From positions 558,001 to 622,000 of the forward strand of contig NZ_JACSOI010000003.1 of NCBI RefSeq assembly GCF_018728565.1: 64,000 bases of DNA, in the 5' to 3' direction. The notes under the pieces are model-generated. The model had not been told where the DNA came from and did no database searches. It saw only the letters and a list, made by a program, of their open reading frames with translations. A program made the position numbers and the translations under genes. This document shows positions 1-10,000 of this stretch, in pieces (within the stretch, counting starts at the first letter, position 1; each line of letters starts with the position of its first letter). Origin of the DNA: Zobellia russellii. Its GTDB lineage: Bacteria > Bacteroidota > Bacteroidia > Flavobacteriales > Flavobacteriaceae.

Positions 1-885
1 GAATATTACAACAAGAAAACAGAGGGTAGTATTCTGGCCAGAACCTTATCCAACATATCCGGTTATAACAGTGCTCTTGGTAATTTTGGTTCTGTTCGTA
101 ATAGCGGTATAGAGGTAACTTTAAATACGGTTAATTTTAGAACGGATAATTTTTCATGGAGAACTAACTTCAACTTTACAAAAAACAAAAATGAAATTGT
201 AGAGATTGATGGTGATTTGGATGAAATTCCCTTTGGTGATCATGGAGTTTTAAAAATTGGAGCACCTGTTGATGCTATCTGGAATACTGAAGTTGCTGGC
301 ATTTGGCAAGTAGACGAAGCTGCAGAGGCGGCTAGTTACGGAGACCTTCCCGGACAGTACAAATTTGTTGATCAGAACAATGACGGAACAATTGATCAGG
401 ATGATAAGGTGTTGTTAGGTCAAAACTCTCCGGATTGGATTGGGGGTATGACCAATACTTTTAACTACAAGAACTTGGAATTAAATGTACAGGTGTATAC
501 CAGACAAGGTTCTTACGGACATTCTGAGTTCTATCAGAATTTCTCAACATCGGGAGACGGTGCCGTTTTTAATAGTTTGGACTTAAACTATTGGACACCT
601 AACAACCCAGATGGTACTTATCCCATTCCAGATTATGGAGATACAGGTTGGACGTACGAAGACCTTTCTTTTGTGAGGGTGGGTAATATAGGTTTAGGTT
701 ATCAATTTCCGCAAACTTTGGCGGACAAGTTAAGAATGTCAAGATTAAAAATGTCCCTTGATGTACAAAACCCGTTCACATTTACGGATTACAAAGGGCC
801 TGATCCAGAGACTGCGCTTCAGAACTCTTACAACATGACCTATGCGGTAAAAACAGTTTTATTAGGTCTTAAACTTGCCTTTTAA
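1..885 (+). CDS. SusC/RagA family TonB-dependent outer-membrane receptor, C-terminal part (5' end outside window)
   Basis: The frame is open from base 1, well upstream of the first internal ATG at 217, so this is the 3' part (about 294 codons) of a larger gene. The protein ends in aromatic-alternating beta-barrel strands (for example LNSLDLNYWTPNNPDG-type segments near codons 190-205) and a terminal Phe (LKLAF), as expected of an outer-membrane barrel. Family knowledge: SusC proteins import oligosaccharides with the SusD lipoprotein as lid; the susD gene follows after 17 nt. An EF-hand-like DQNNDGTIDQDD stretch near codons 124-135 probably binds calcium, common in SusC. The N-terminal plug and TonB box are outside the window. 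Confidence 0.93.
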   Translation, partial: EYYNKKTEGSILARTLSNISGYNSALGNFGSVRNSGIEVTLNTVNFRTDNFSWRTNFNFTKNKNEIVEIDGDLDEIPFGDHGVLKIGAPVDAIWNTEVAGIWQVDEAAEAASYGDLPGQYKFVDQNNDGTIDQDDKVLLGQNSPDWIGGMTNTFNYKNLELNVQVYTRQGSYGHSEFYQNFSTSGDGAVFNSLDLNYWTPNNPDGTYPIPDYGDTGWTYEDLSFVRVGNIGLGYQFPQTLADKLRMSRLKMSLDVQNPFTFTDYKGPDPETALQNSYNMTYAVKTVLLGLKLAF

Positions 886-902
886 CATTATAAAAAATTA
901 AG

Positions 903-2552
903 ATGAAACTAGATATAAAAATAAAGCATATAGGCGTCGTACTACTTGGTATGATTACTTTTAGCGCATGCGATAGTTATATTGAAGAAGATATTTTTTC
1001 TGATATAACAAGTGAAAATTTTATTGATGAAGGTACGGCCGATCAGTTGGTCGTAGGTGTATATTCCACCCTGAGGGAAGTATATAAAGACTATAATCTG
1101 CAATTTTTGGGAACGGATTTATTTACGGTCAAAGCCGAATTGAATGCTGTTTCTGCAGTCAATGATTATTTCGGTTTTGATTCCGGTGTTGGGGGCTCCT
1201 TATGGACAAAAAATTACAATGTGGTGGCCAAGGCCAATACTGCCATTAACCGATACGAAAACCAGATAAGTTGGTCTGAATCAAAATTAGGCGATAAGGC
1301 ATATGGGATTGCTCAGGCAAAGGCGTTACGCGCTCTGGCATTCTTTAATATGGTACAACAATATGGCGGGTTGGTTCTAGATTTAGAAGAACCTACTAGC
1401 ATCCGATCGGATTATACGAGAAGTTCGGAAGAAGAAACTTATAGTTTGATTATTAGTGATTTAGAAGACGCTATCCCAGTTTTACTAGATGAGCCTGAAA
1501 CGGGTAGATTCTCGAAAAGAGCCGCTCAACATTTATTGTCAGAGGTATATTTAACAAGGGCATATACTTCATTCGGAAGTACGGATGATTTTAATACTGC
1601 GGCAGCTCTTGCCGAAGAAGCAATCGGGTCATACGATATTAGAAGTCAATCTTACGCCGAAGTTTTTGCATATGACAATCAGGAAAACGATGAGATTTTG
1701 TTCGCTGTTCAATGGGGTACCAATGGGCTTGCTACTGATCAAGTGAATACCAAGCATTCCATTTTTATGAATCAGGTAGCTAATTATCCAGGAGTGAATA
1801 GAACTACAACTCCCTATGGTTTTAGTGATTTTAATGCAATGCCTACTCCGTTTTTCTATTCCCTACTTGCGGATAATGATAGCAGGGACGAAGCAACACT
1901 ACACAGGGCCATACTTGCAGATGGGGATGAGCCGGAAGGGCCTGACCCAATTGTAGCCGGAGATACAATTGTATACTACCCTAAAGTAGCCTTGGATGCC
2001 GTAGAATTGGCAGAACGCTTGGACAGATACTGGGTTTACCAACCCGATCAGTATTTATTTGGACAACCGGAAAATGTACCTGGTGTAAATTATTTGTACT
2101 CTTTGAACCCGGAACGTACCAACTTTCCTATTTTCAAAAAGTTTGATGATGAAATTTTTAGTGAAGCCACGGATGGCGCCCGCGACACCTTTGTATTTAG
2201 GGTAGCAGGAACGCACTTACTGGCTGCCGAGGCTTACTTGGGTGCTGGAAATCCTTCAGCGGCTTTAACCCATTTAAATATCGTTAGAGAACGTGCCACC
2301 GGAGTAGCTAATGAATACACATCAATTACCATAGATGATATTCTAGATGAGAGGGCTGTGGAACTAGCGGGTGAAGCCAATAGATGGGCCGTGCTAAAAC
2401 GTACGGGAAAATTGGAAGAACGTATAAATGCCCATAATCCACATGTACAGGATCACGGTGCTTTTGACCCTAACGTTCATCTTTTGAGACCTATTCCTTC
2501 TAGCGAGTTGGAACTTTCGGATGGTTCTTTGACCCAGAACCCCGGATACTAG
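903..2552 (+). CDS. SusD/RagB family nutrient-binding outer-membrane lipoprotein
   Basis: 549 aa, the usual length for SusD. It starts with a basic n-region and hydrophobic stretch ending in a lipobox FSAC (Cys23), so it is a lipoprotein. The N-terminal TPR-like region includes the typical AKALRALAFFNMVQQYGG segment (about residues 140-157), and the C-terminus has the family ending RPIPSSELELSDG...QNPGY. It pairs with the SusC upstream (17-nt gap) to bind and import a glycan across the outer membrane. SusD specificity cannot be read from sequence; the neighbouring GH92 and GH115-like enzymes suggest a mannose and uronic-acid containing substrate. Confidence 0.95.
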   Translation: MKLDIKIKHIGVVLLGMITFSACDSYIEEDIFSDITSENFIDEGTADQLVVGVYSTLREVYKDYNLQFLGTDLFTVKAELNAVSAVNDYFGFDSGVGGSLWTKNYNVVAKANTAINRYENQISWSESKLGDKAYGIAQAKALRALAFFNMVQQYGGLVLDLEEPTSIRSDYTRSSEEETYSLIISDLEDAIPVLLDEPETGRFSKRAAQHLLSEVYLTRAYTSFGSTDDFNTAAALAEEAIGSYDIRSQSYAEVFAYDNQENDEILFAVQWGTNGLATDQVNTKHSIFMNQVANYPGVNRTTTPYGFSDFNAMPTPFFYSLLADNDSRDEATLHRAILADGDEPEGPDPIVAGDTIVYYPKVALDAVELAERLDRYWVYQPDQYLFGQPENVPGVNYLYSLNPERTNFPIFKKFDDEIFSEATDGARDTFVFRVAGTHLLAAEAYLGAGNPSAALTHLNIVRERATGVANEYTSITIDDILDERAVELAGEANRWAVLKRTGKLEERINAHNPHVQDHGAFDPNVHLLRPIPSSELELSDGSLTQNPGY

Positions 2553-2585
2553 AATAATTGAGTTTAGTTAATTTGAGTTGATTGA

Positions 2586-2621
2586 ATATGGGCGGGAGTG
2601 GTATTCCTGTCCATATTTTTT
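2586..2621 (+). terminator. Hairpin terminator between susD and the downstream hydrolase genes
   Basis: Left arm 2586-2597 pairs with 2605-2616 (12 pairs, two of them G-U) around a 7-nt loop, followed by a run of T to 2621. It sits in the 106-nt gap after susD. A terminator here would keep susCD transcript more abundant than the hydrolase genes, a pattern known from other Bacteroidota glycan loci; read-through efficiency is unknown. Confidence 0.7.
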
Positions 2622-2658
2622 AAAAGGACGCTAGTCCGTACATGTATATTTAAGATTC

Positions 2659-4710
2659 ATGATGAAGATGTTACCATTTAGCCAAAGATTTTGTCTGTCA
2701 TTCCTGCTGTTAGGACTACTTCTCTTGTCTTCTTTTAGCATAGAACCATCACCAATTTGCTATGTTGTTATCGGAAAGCAAGTAAGTAAAACTGAGATAA
2801 ATGTTGCCGAAGATTTACAAAAGGATTTGGAAAAGGTGTTATCGGGAGAGGTGGCAGTGGTAAATGATATCAATATAGTTCCTGAAAAAGCGCCGGCAAT
2901 TCTTATAGGAACGCCACAGTCAAATTCTTTGATAGCCACTTTTAATCAATCCAAAATAAATATTACTACTGAAAATCCCGGTCCCAGAGGTGGCATTTGG
3001 TCAAAAGTAACTAGTAAGAAGAGGAAAGAGATAATTGTATTGGCCGGTTCCGATGTGCAAGGGCTCCAATATGCCGTTTATGACTATGCCCAAGAAATTT
3101 TGGAGATTGATCCATTGCAATATTGGACGGGAAAAGAAATGTCAAAAAAGAAAGCAATTGACCTTTTTGCCTTTTCGGAAAGGAAAATAGTACCGCCTAA
3201 AGTGCCGATTCTTTGTTATTTCGAGAATGATGTAGATGAGCTGGCCAATTATAGGGGTAAGCTGTTGGAGTATGATTGGGAGAGTTATACGGAGATGATA
3301 AATTCACTGGTAAGACTCAGGTACAACGCTATTCAATTATTTGATATGTTGGGCAGACCGGAGTTTTTTATTCGTCCTGAATACAAAGACCTAACGGACT
3401 ATAAAGTAGATGTGGACTATGTTGAAAAGATGATAGACTACGCGCAAAAAAAAGGAATGAAGGTGGCGATAGATTTTGCGCTGGGCTATCAAATACATCC
3501 TATGTCCGCAGATAAAGCTACCTGTTGGAAAGACTATAAAGAAGATTGGTTAACGGCTTGGCGCTATTATTTAGAGGAAACCCCACTTAGAAAAACGGAT
3601 ATTTTTATTCTTAGACCACGCCATCAGGTATGGGATTGGGAGTATGAAAGTAGTTGTGGAGAAAGTAAAATTGAAGTCTTTAATCAGGTTTACAAGGCTT
3701 TTGGGGATTTGGTAGACGAGTACAAGCCCAATGCAGATAAAGTGTTGGTGTGTTACTCAGACGGTATGGAAATGTGGAACAATGGCTTTAGACCGCCAAA
3801 AGATTGGATTGTAGCCTGGTCCGACCATGGTTTTGGAGATTTTGAGCATCTACCAAAGGCCACGGACGGCTATAACTTTGGGACCTATATGCATGCAGGT
3901 TTTTGGCTGAACCATACCGTTCACAATCCCTATCCAGAGAAGGTAGAATCTGTAATGAAGGATATGTTCAGTACCTATGATGCAGATAAGTTCTGCCTGG
4001 TAAACGGACAGAATTTTAGACCCTTTCTACTAAATATAGAAGCCTATTCCGAGGTCTGTAATGACCCTGATAATTTTGAAGCTGCTTCATTTTATAGCAA
4101 ATGGACCAAACGCTATTTTAATGACAACAGTGCTACCTTGGCCGTATCTTCAATGAAGTTGTTACATGAGGCACAACCCAATCGGATTGGTTATGTGCAG
4201 CACCTTTGGGAAATTAGGGAGGCCATTTCTTATCTATCGGACAGCCCTATACAAAGACCGGGAAAATCACCTGTTTCTCATGATTACAACAGAGTTGAAA
4301 ATGATTTGGAACATGTACAAGTCATTCAAGAGCGTATAAATCTAGCGGTAAAAGAAGCTGAAAAGGGCCTTGAGCTTGCTACAGAAAATGAGACTTTTTT
4401 CCATGACTATATTTATTTGCCTGCGGTATTATATCAAGATTTAATTCAATTTGAAAGAACGTTGCATCAAATGTCCGTTTTAAAGAAGGAGTATGAAGAT
4501 GTTCCTAATGAAGCCTTACTTACGGATATTAAAGCGTTATTGCCTCAAGCTAAATTGCAATTAAAAGAAATCTATGAAAATAGAAACAGTGGCGATAAAT
4601 CAGCAAAATGGGATAATTGGTACAACCCTAAAATTAGAAGACCTAACAATGGTTTTCCAACTTTTAAAATGTTGGAACAAATTGAATCAAATCTCAATTC
4701 AAAAAGTTAA
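2659..4710 (+). CDS. GH115-like (alpha-glucuronidase-type) glycoside hydrolase, secreted
   Basis: 683 aa with an N-terminal signal sequence (long Leu-rich h-region, residues about 8-27). Residues about 30-150 look like the N-terminal domain of GH67/GH115 enzymes (ILIGTPQSN..., then IIVLAGSDVQGLQYAVYDYAQ). The central part resembles a GH115 barrel: a YMHAGFWLNHTVHNPYPEKV stretch followed by DADKFCLVNGQNFRPFLLNIEAY, which matches the family pattern of a GYYYH... segment then IVNVGDLKPLE. GH115 enzymes remove (methyl)glucuronic acid branches, but they are normally 800 aa or more, so this is a shortened or divergent relative, and its activity is inference. The gene lies between susCD and a GH92 enzyme in a glycan utilisation locus; its 3' end is 13 nt before the GH92 start. 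Confidence 0.6.
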   Translation: MMKMLPFSQRFCLSFLLLGLLLLSSFSIEPSPICYVVIGKQVSKTEINVAEDLQKDLEKVLSGEVAVVNDINIVPEKAPAILIGTPQSNSLIATFNQSKINITTENPGPRGGIWSKVTSKKRKEIIVLAGSDVQGLQYAVYDYAQEILEIDPLQYWTGKEMSKKKAIDLFAFSERKIVPPKVPILCYFENDVDELANYRGKLLEYDWESYTEMINSLVRLRYNAIQLFDMLGRPEFFIRPEYKDLTDYKVDVDYVEKMIDYAQKKGMKVAIDFALGYQIHPMSADKATCWKDYKEDWLTAWRYYLEETPLRKTDIFILRPRHQVWDWEYESSCGESKIEVFNQVYKAFGDLVDEYKPNADKVLVCYSDGMEMWNNGFRPPKDWIVAWSDHGFGDFEHLPKATDGYNFGTYMHAGFWLNHTVHNPYPEKVESVMKDMFSTYDADKFCLVNGQNFRPFLLNIEAYSEVCNDPDNFEAASFYSKWTKRYFNDNSATLAVSSMKLLHEAQPNRIGYVQHLWEIREAISYLSDSPIQRPGKSPVSHDYNRVENDLEHVQVIQERINLAVKEAEKGLELATENETFFHDYIYLPAVLYQDLIQFERTLHQMSVLKKEYEDVPNEALLTDIKALLPQAKLQLKEIYENRNSGDKSAKWDNWYNPKIRRPNNGFPTFKMLEQIESNLNSKS

Positions 4711-4723
4711 AGAAACGTATTAT

Positions 4724-7033
4724 ATGAGTTTATTTTCAAAAATTTCTTTCTACGGAATCTGTCTCCTGCTAATAATGGCATTCACATCTTGCGAGACTAA
4801 AGTAGAGTCCAAACAAAAGGTAACCGCTTTAGAGCCTGTGGATTTGGTCTACCCTCAATTGGACACTGAAAATTCAAGATGGTTTTTCTTTTCATCTGCC
4901 AGTAGACCTTTTGGCATGGTTAATCTAAGTCCGGATACAGAGGTAGACGGTGCTTGGGGAAGTGGTTACCGATATAAGGTGGATACCGTTCAAGGATTTA
5001 GCCATATTCACGCTTGGCAACTTTCCGGTCTGTCCGTCATGCCCGTTACCGTTGATGATTCAAATGCAAAATCCATATACACAGATTTTAAATCAAAATT
5101 CAGCCATGACAAAGAAAAAGTAGCTCCAGGCTATCACGCCTTGGAATTGGAAAAATATAATATAGATGTAGAGCTTACGAGTACCAAAAGGGTAGGGCTA
5201 CACAAGTATTCCTTTCCTAAAAACGGAAAAAGGGCAGCCGTACTTTTTAATCTAAACGGAATGTTGGGCCCAAATAAAAATACAGATGGAGTACTGGAAC
5301 AAGTAAATGAAACTTCGTTACAGGGCGAATTGCTTATTGCGGAAACCAGTAGGAGGCCTAAGCCCACAAAACTTTTTTTTACTATCGACTTAAATACGGA
5401 GATTGCTTCCCTAGAAAAAGATGATCAAACCGGAAACTATTTAGTTTTTTTGAAAGAAGGGGCAGATGAAGTTCTTATGAAAGCGGGTATATCCTATACC
5501 TCAATTAAGAATGCCAGAGGTAATACCGATACGGAATTACAGCACTGGGATTTTGACCAAGTAGTTAAAGACTCTCAATCAGAATGGAACACGTTACTGA
5601 GCCGAATAAAGGTTGAGGGAGGTACTGAAATTGCTCAAAAAAGATTTTACACGGATTTGTGGCATGCATTGCAAGGCCGCAGAATAATTAGTGATGCTAA
5701 TGGTGCCTACCCGGATAATACAGGAGAATCTTTTAGGGTAGGTCAAGTACCGCTCAACGAGAATGGAAAACCTAAATTTAATCATTACAATTCGGATTCG
5801 TTTTGGGGCGCTCAATGGACTTTGAACACCCTGTGGGGCTTGGTGTATCCTGATGTTATGGAAGAATTTGTCCACTCTATGTTGCAATATTATAAAGATG
5901 GCGGAATGGTACCAAGAGGGCCATCCGGCGGAAATTATACCTATGTTATGACAGGAGCATCATCAACGCCATTTATAGTTACGGCAATCCAAAAAGGAAT
6001 CATCACGGAAGATTTAGATGGTATTTATGAAGCCTTAAAGAAAAATCATATGTCCGGTGGTATTATGGCAAAAGCGGGCTATGAGCACAATACCATACTT
6101 GGAGGTGGACTGGAGTACTATTTGAAAAATGGATATGTGCCGCACCCCATACCTGAAGGTAAATTTGGGGGGCACCAAGACGGGGCAAGTATGACCATGG
6201 AATATGCCTACCAAGATTGGACCTTGGCACAGTTGGCGAAAAAACTGGGAAGAAAAGAAGATGTGGACTATTTTTTAAAACGTTCGCAGAATTATAAAAA
6301 TGTATTTGACACTTCCATAGGTTGGATGAGACCTAAGGATGTAGATGGCAAATGGCAGGAAGATTATAGTCCCTATGAGCATGAAAACGGGTTTATAGAG
6401 TCCAATGGCGCACAATCTACTTGGTTCGTACCACATGACCCGGAAGGGTTGGCCCAATTAATGGGAGGGAATTCGACAGCCGTAGAAAAATTAGACCAAC
6501 AGTTTAAAACGGCCCAAAAATTGGGGTTTACGGCAGGGAATTCCCATGCACAGGAATTGCATCCGGAGTATAGAAACATTCCTATAAATTATGGAAACCA
6601 ACCTTCTATCCAGACCGCATTTATATTTAATAAATTGGGTAGGCCGGACCTAACGCAATATTGGTCGCGACAAGTAACAAGTACTGTCTTTGGAGGACTT
6701 TCCCCATCCACGGGATATAACGGAGATGAAGATCAAGGTCTCATGGGTAGTTTAGCGGTATTGATGAAAATAGGGCTGTTCCAAATGAATGGCGGAACAG
6801 AGGAGAACCCTAAATATGAATTTGGAAGCCCCAGTTTTGAGAAGGTTAGCATAACGCTTCAAAATGGTAAAAACCTGATTCTAAATTCTCCCGGTACCAG
6901 TAGTGGCAATGTGTATGTGAAAAACATTCAATTGAACGGGGAAGCTTACGATGAGTATAATATTACACATGATTTGCTTAGTAAAGGAGGTACACTAGAT
7001 TTTGAAATGGCTGCGGATGCTGTTCTAGAATAA
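4724..7033 (+). CDS. GH92 family alpha-mannosidase, lipoprotein
   Basis: 769 aa from the ATG at 4724, which gives a lipoprotein signal ending at FTSC (Cys23); the open frame extends back to 4574 inside the previous gene but that would bury the signal. Family GH92 features in order: SSASRPFGMVNLSPDT near the N-terminus, GFSHIHAWQLSG, FYTDLWHALQGRR, FWGAQWTLNTLWGLVYP, DGGMVPRGPSGGNY, HQDGASMTMEYAYQDW, IESNGAQSTWFVPHD (its Glu aligns with the family catalytic acid), and GDEDQGLMGSL (Asp-x-Asp, aligned with the catalytic base region). GH92 enzymes are calcium-dependent exo-alpha-mannosidases. The usual GNEPSHH motif reads GNQPSIQ here, so linkage preference may differ from the common alpha-1,2 type. 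Confidence 0.92.
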   Translation: MSLFSKISFYGICLLLIMAFTSCETKVESKQKVTALEPVDLVYPQLDTENSRWFFFSSASRPFGMVNLSPDTEVDGAWGSGYRYKVDTVQGFSHIHAWQLSGLSVMPVTVDDSNAKSIYTDFKSKFSHDKEKVAPGYHALELEKYNIDVELTSTKRVGLHKYSFPKNGKRAAVLFNLNGMLGPNKNTDGVLEQVNETSLQGELLIAETSRRPKPTKLFFTIDLNTEIASLEKDDQTGNYLVFLKEGADEVLMKAGISYTSIKNARGNTDTELQHWDFDQVVKDSQSEWNTLLSRIKVEGGTEIAQKRFYTDLWHALQGRRIISDANGAYPDNTGESFRVGQVPLNENGKPKFNHYNSDSFWGAQWTLNTLWGLVYPDVMEEFVHSMLQYYKDGGMVPRGPSGGNYTYVMTGASSTPFIVTAIQKGIITEDLDGIYEALKKNHMSGGIMAKAGYEHNTILGGGLEYYLKNGYVPHPIPEGKFGGHQDGASMTMEYAYQDWTLAQLAKKLGRKEDVDYFLKRSQNYKNVFDTSIGWMRPKDVDGKWQEDYSPYEHENGFIESNGAQSTWFVPHDPEGLAQLMGGNSTAVEKLDQQFKTAQKLGFTAGNSHAQELHPEYRNIPINYGNQPSIQTAFIFNKLGRPDLTQYWSRQVTSTVFGGLSPSTGYNGDEDQGLMGSLAVLMKIGLFQMNGGTEENPKYEFGSPSFEKVSITLQNGKNLILNSPGTSSGNVYVKNIQLNGEAYDEYNITHDLLSKGGTLDFEMAADAVLE

Positions 7034-7095
7034 ACGCGGTTAATCTTGGTGTTGTTTTTTAAAAGCTTAAATTGTGTAGTAGCAACGCAAAACCA

Positions 7096-10000
7096 ATGAA
7101 CTATCTGTTAACGTGTGTATTCTGGTTGGTCTTCTCACTATGGGGATTATACGCTCAATCGTTAAAATTTGAGCATTATGATGATGCCAGTGGAATTTCG
7201 CACAATTCAGTAAGACACATTGTTCAAGATAATGAGGGATTTCTTTGGTTTGGTACCTTTTCTGGTCTTAATCGGTTTGATGGGTACGAGTTTAAGTCTT
7301 ACACCAGTGCTACTCCGGCTTTAAATACAATTCCCAATGATGATATAACAGCATTGGAATTTGATAAAGAAGGAAACCAACTCTGGATCGGAACGCGTGA
7401 TGGGCTTACCCTTTTGGATTTAAACACCTACAAGTTCAAAGTTTTTCTGCCGGATCCTAATAGAACGGGCTCAATACAGGATAAGGAAATTAGGTCCGTA
7501 CATATTGACCGCTTAAAAAGGGTATGGGTTGGTACTAGGGATAAAGGTTTGTTTTTATATGACCCTAAAAAAGAAAGTTTCAGTAAAGTTGATTTAGATG
7601 GGTTTACCTATGTAAAAGAAATTTTTGAAGATTCCACAGGGCGTTTGTGGATAGGTAGCTATGGTAATGTGGGCATAGCTAGAATTTCGTTGGATAACTT
7701 AGGCTCAATCGTACAAATAAAGCACTATTCGTTATCTGACCAAAACACAAATGAACCCAGTCCTTATTTAAATTTTATTTACGAAGACCATAAGTCGGAT
7801 ATTTTTGCAGGAAGTAGAAATGGCCTGTACAAATTGAATACAGCTGATGACCGTTTTCAAAATCTATTTATTGAAGACTCCGAGGTACGGGATAAACTAG
7901 GACCCTATTTTATATCCGTAGCAAAGTCATCAAGCGGAAAGTATTGGCTAGGTACTCTAGGAGGAATACTAAGGGTAGACCAACTTGAAGATGTTCGGGA
8001 GCAAGGCTATGATTGGTATTTTTCGGAATTGTCGGATGATGATTCTTTGGTTGATAATTTGGTATCTGCACTCTATTTTGATGCCTCAGGTGTACTTTGG
8101 GTAGGTACAGAAGAGGGACTGGACAAATATGATCCTTATGAGAACCAGTTCAAATACAATACCTCTATAAGCAGGTTTATAGATAATCAAATTCCTCGTA
8201 TACGGGATTTTTCTAAAACGTATGATAATAAGATAGTTGTGGCTACCAGGCACAATGGTTTGTTTATATCTAACGGAGAAAGTTATATCCCACTTTATCG
8301 TACACAAGAAGATATTTCCAGTATGTTTTCCCCGGACGGCAAAATATTTTATTGCGGGCTTTGGAACGGAAAAGTACTGATTTTCGATTATCAGAAAAAA
8401 ACGGAAAAGGTAATTGACGTTGGTTTTGAGCATGCCCCTATTTTGGCTTTTGAACCTATGAGCAATGACGAAATGGTTATTGCTTCGCATGGTGAGGGAG
8501 CCGTAATTTTGGATTTAAACACCAACGATGTAAAGTCCTCGTATGGTAATTTGTTGCCCGGAGTAGATATTAATTCTATTAAGGTAAGTGAGAACGGCAG
8601 AATTTGGTTCGCTACTCAAACAGGGGTCTTTTGCTATAATCGTTCTTCTATAAAAGTCAAGGCGTATGAAGCGCAATCTGATGACAAGGTTGGTTTGCCC
8701 CATAATAATGTAAGCGATATTGCTATAGATGAAACCGGAAAAATCTGGGCAGCTACCCGTAAAGGTTTGTGTTATTATGATCCGGCATTGGATGATTTTT
8801 CTGCCCTAGAAGATATTGATGGGCTAAAAAATAGGTGGATTACAAATCTCGTATCTAGGAAAGACGGTTTTCTATGGTTGAATATGAACAATAATAATTT
8901 GGGTAAGTATGATATAACTTCCCAAGAATTAAAACTCTATCATACGGAAAGTGGCAACCGGCTGGATGTTTTTAGCACTAGAGGGTTTTATTTTGCAGAT
9001 GAGACGCATATGTACCTTGGAGGGAAAGAAGGTGTTATTAGCTTTTCCCCAAAAGAACTTTCGGTAAATGGGTACGCACCAGAACCTATAATTACAAATA
9101 TACGGGTGCAGAACAAGGCTGTTGAAATTGGTTCAGTAATAAACGGACAGGAAATACTTAAAACCGACTTAAACCTAAACCGCAGTTTGGTTCTGGAAAA
9201 TGCCAACAAAAACTTTTCGCTCACCTTTTCTAGTCCATCCTATGTAAATGGCAGACAGAACAGGTACAGTTATATTTTAGAAGGTTTTGATGAAAACTGG
9301 AATACCGTAGATATGAGGCAGCGTACGGTTCAGTATACCAATTTGTTTTCGGGGGATTATGTCTTCAAGGTAAAGGCTATGAACAGTCACGGGGTGTGGA
9401 GTGCTACTTCTGAATATCAGATTAAAATACTTCCTCCTTTTTGGTTTACCTATAAAGCACTGTTTATACTACTGTTGATACTGGCACTGGCTTTTTATTT
9501 TATCCGTAAACAGATCAGGGAACGTATTGTTTTAAAGCAACAATGGTTGATGGAAAAAGTAAAACGAGAACGCGATGAAAAACTGAATAATGAAAAATTG
9601 CGCTTCTTTACCAACATATCCCATGAACTTAGAACTCCGCTCACTTTAATTTTAGGGCCCGCAAAACAGTTAATGGAGGACGGTAAGGATTCCGGGAATT
9701 ATTTTCAGCAGAGTCGTTATAACCTTATTCATCAGAACGCCAACCGATTGTTGAATCTGGTAAACCAAGTGTTGGATTTTAGAAGGGCCCAATCAGGGGA
9801 ATTGCGCCTAAAGGTTACCAAGACGGATATTCTTCTGTATACCCAAAATACCTTTCGATCATTTGAAGAATTGGCGGACGATAAAAAGATAAACTTCAAC
9901 CTAATATCGGAAAAAGAGGCGATTGAAGGGTATGTTGATCGGGACAAGTATGATAAAATGTTATATAATCTCCTGTCCAACGCATTAAAATTCACCCACA

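Noticed and set aside
4574-4723. 5' extension of the GH92 frame
   Set aside because: It overlaps the GH115-like gene by 137 nt and would put the lipoprotein signal in the interior of the protein; ATG 4724 is better.
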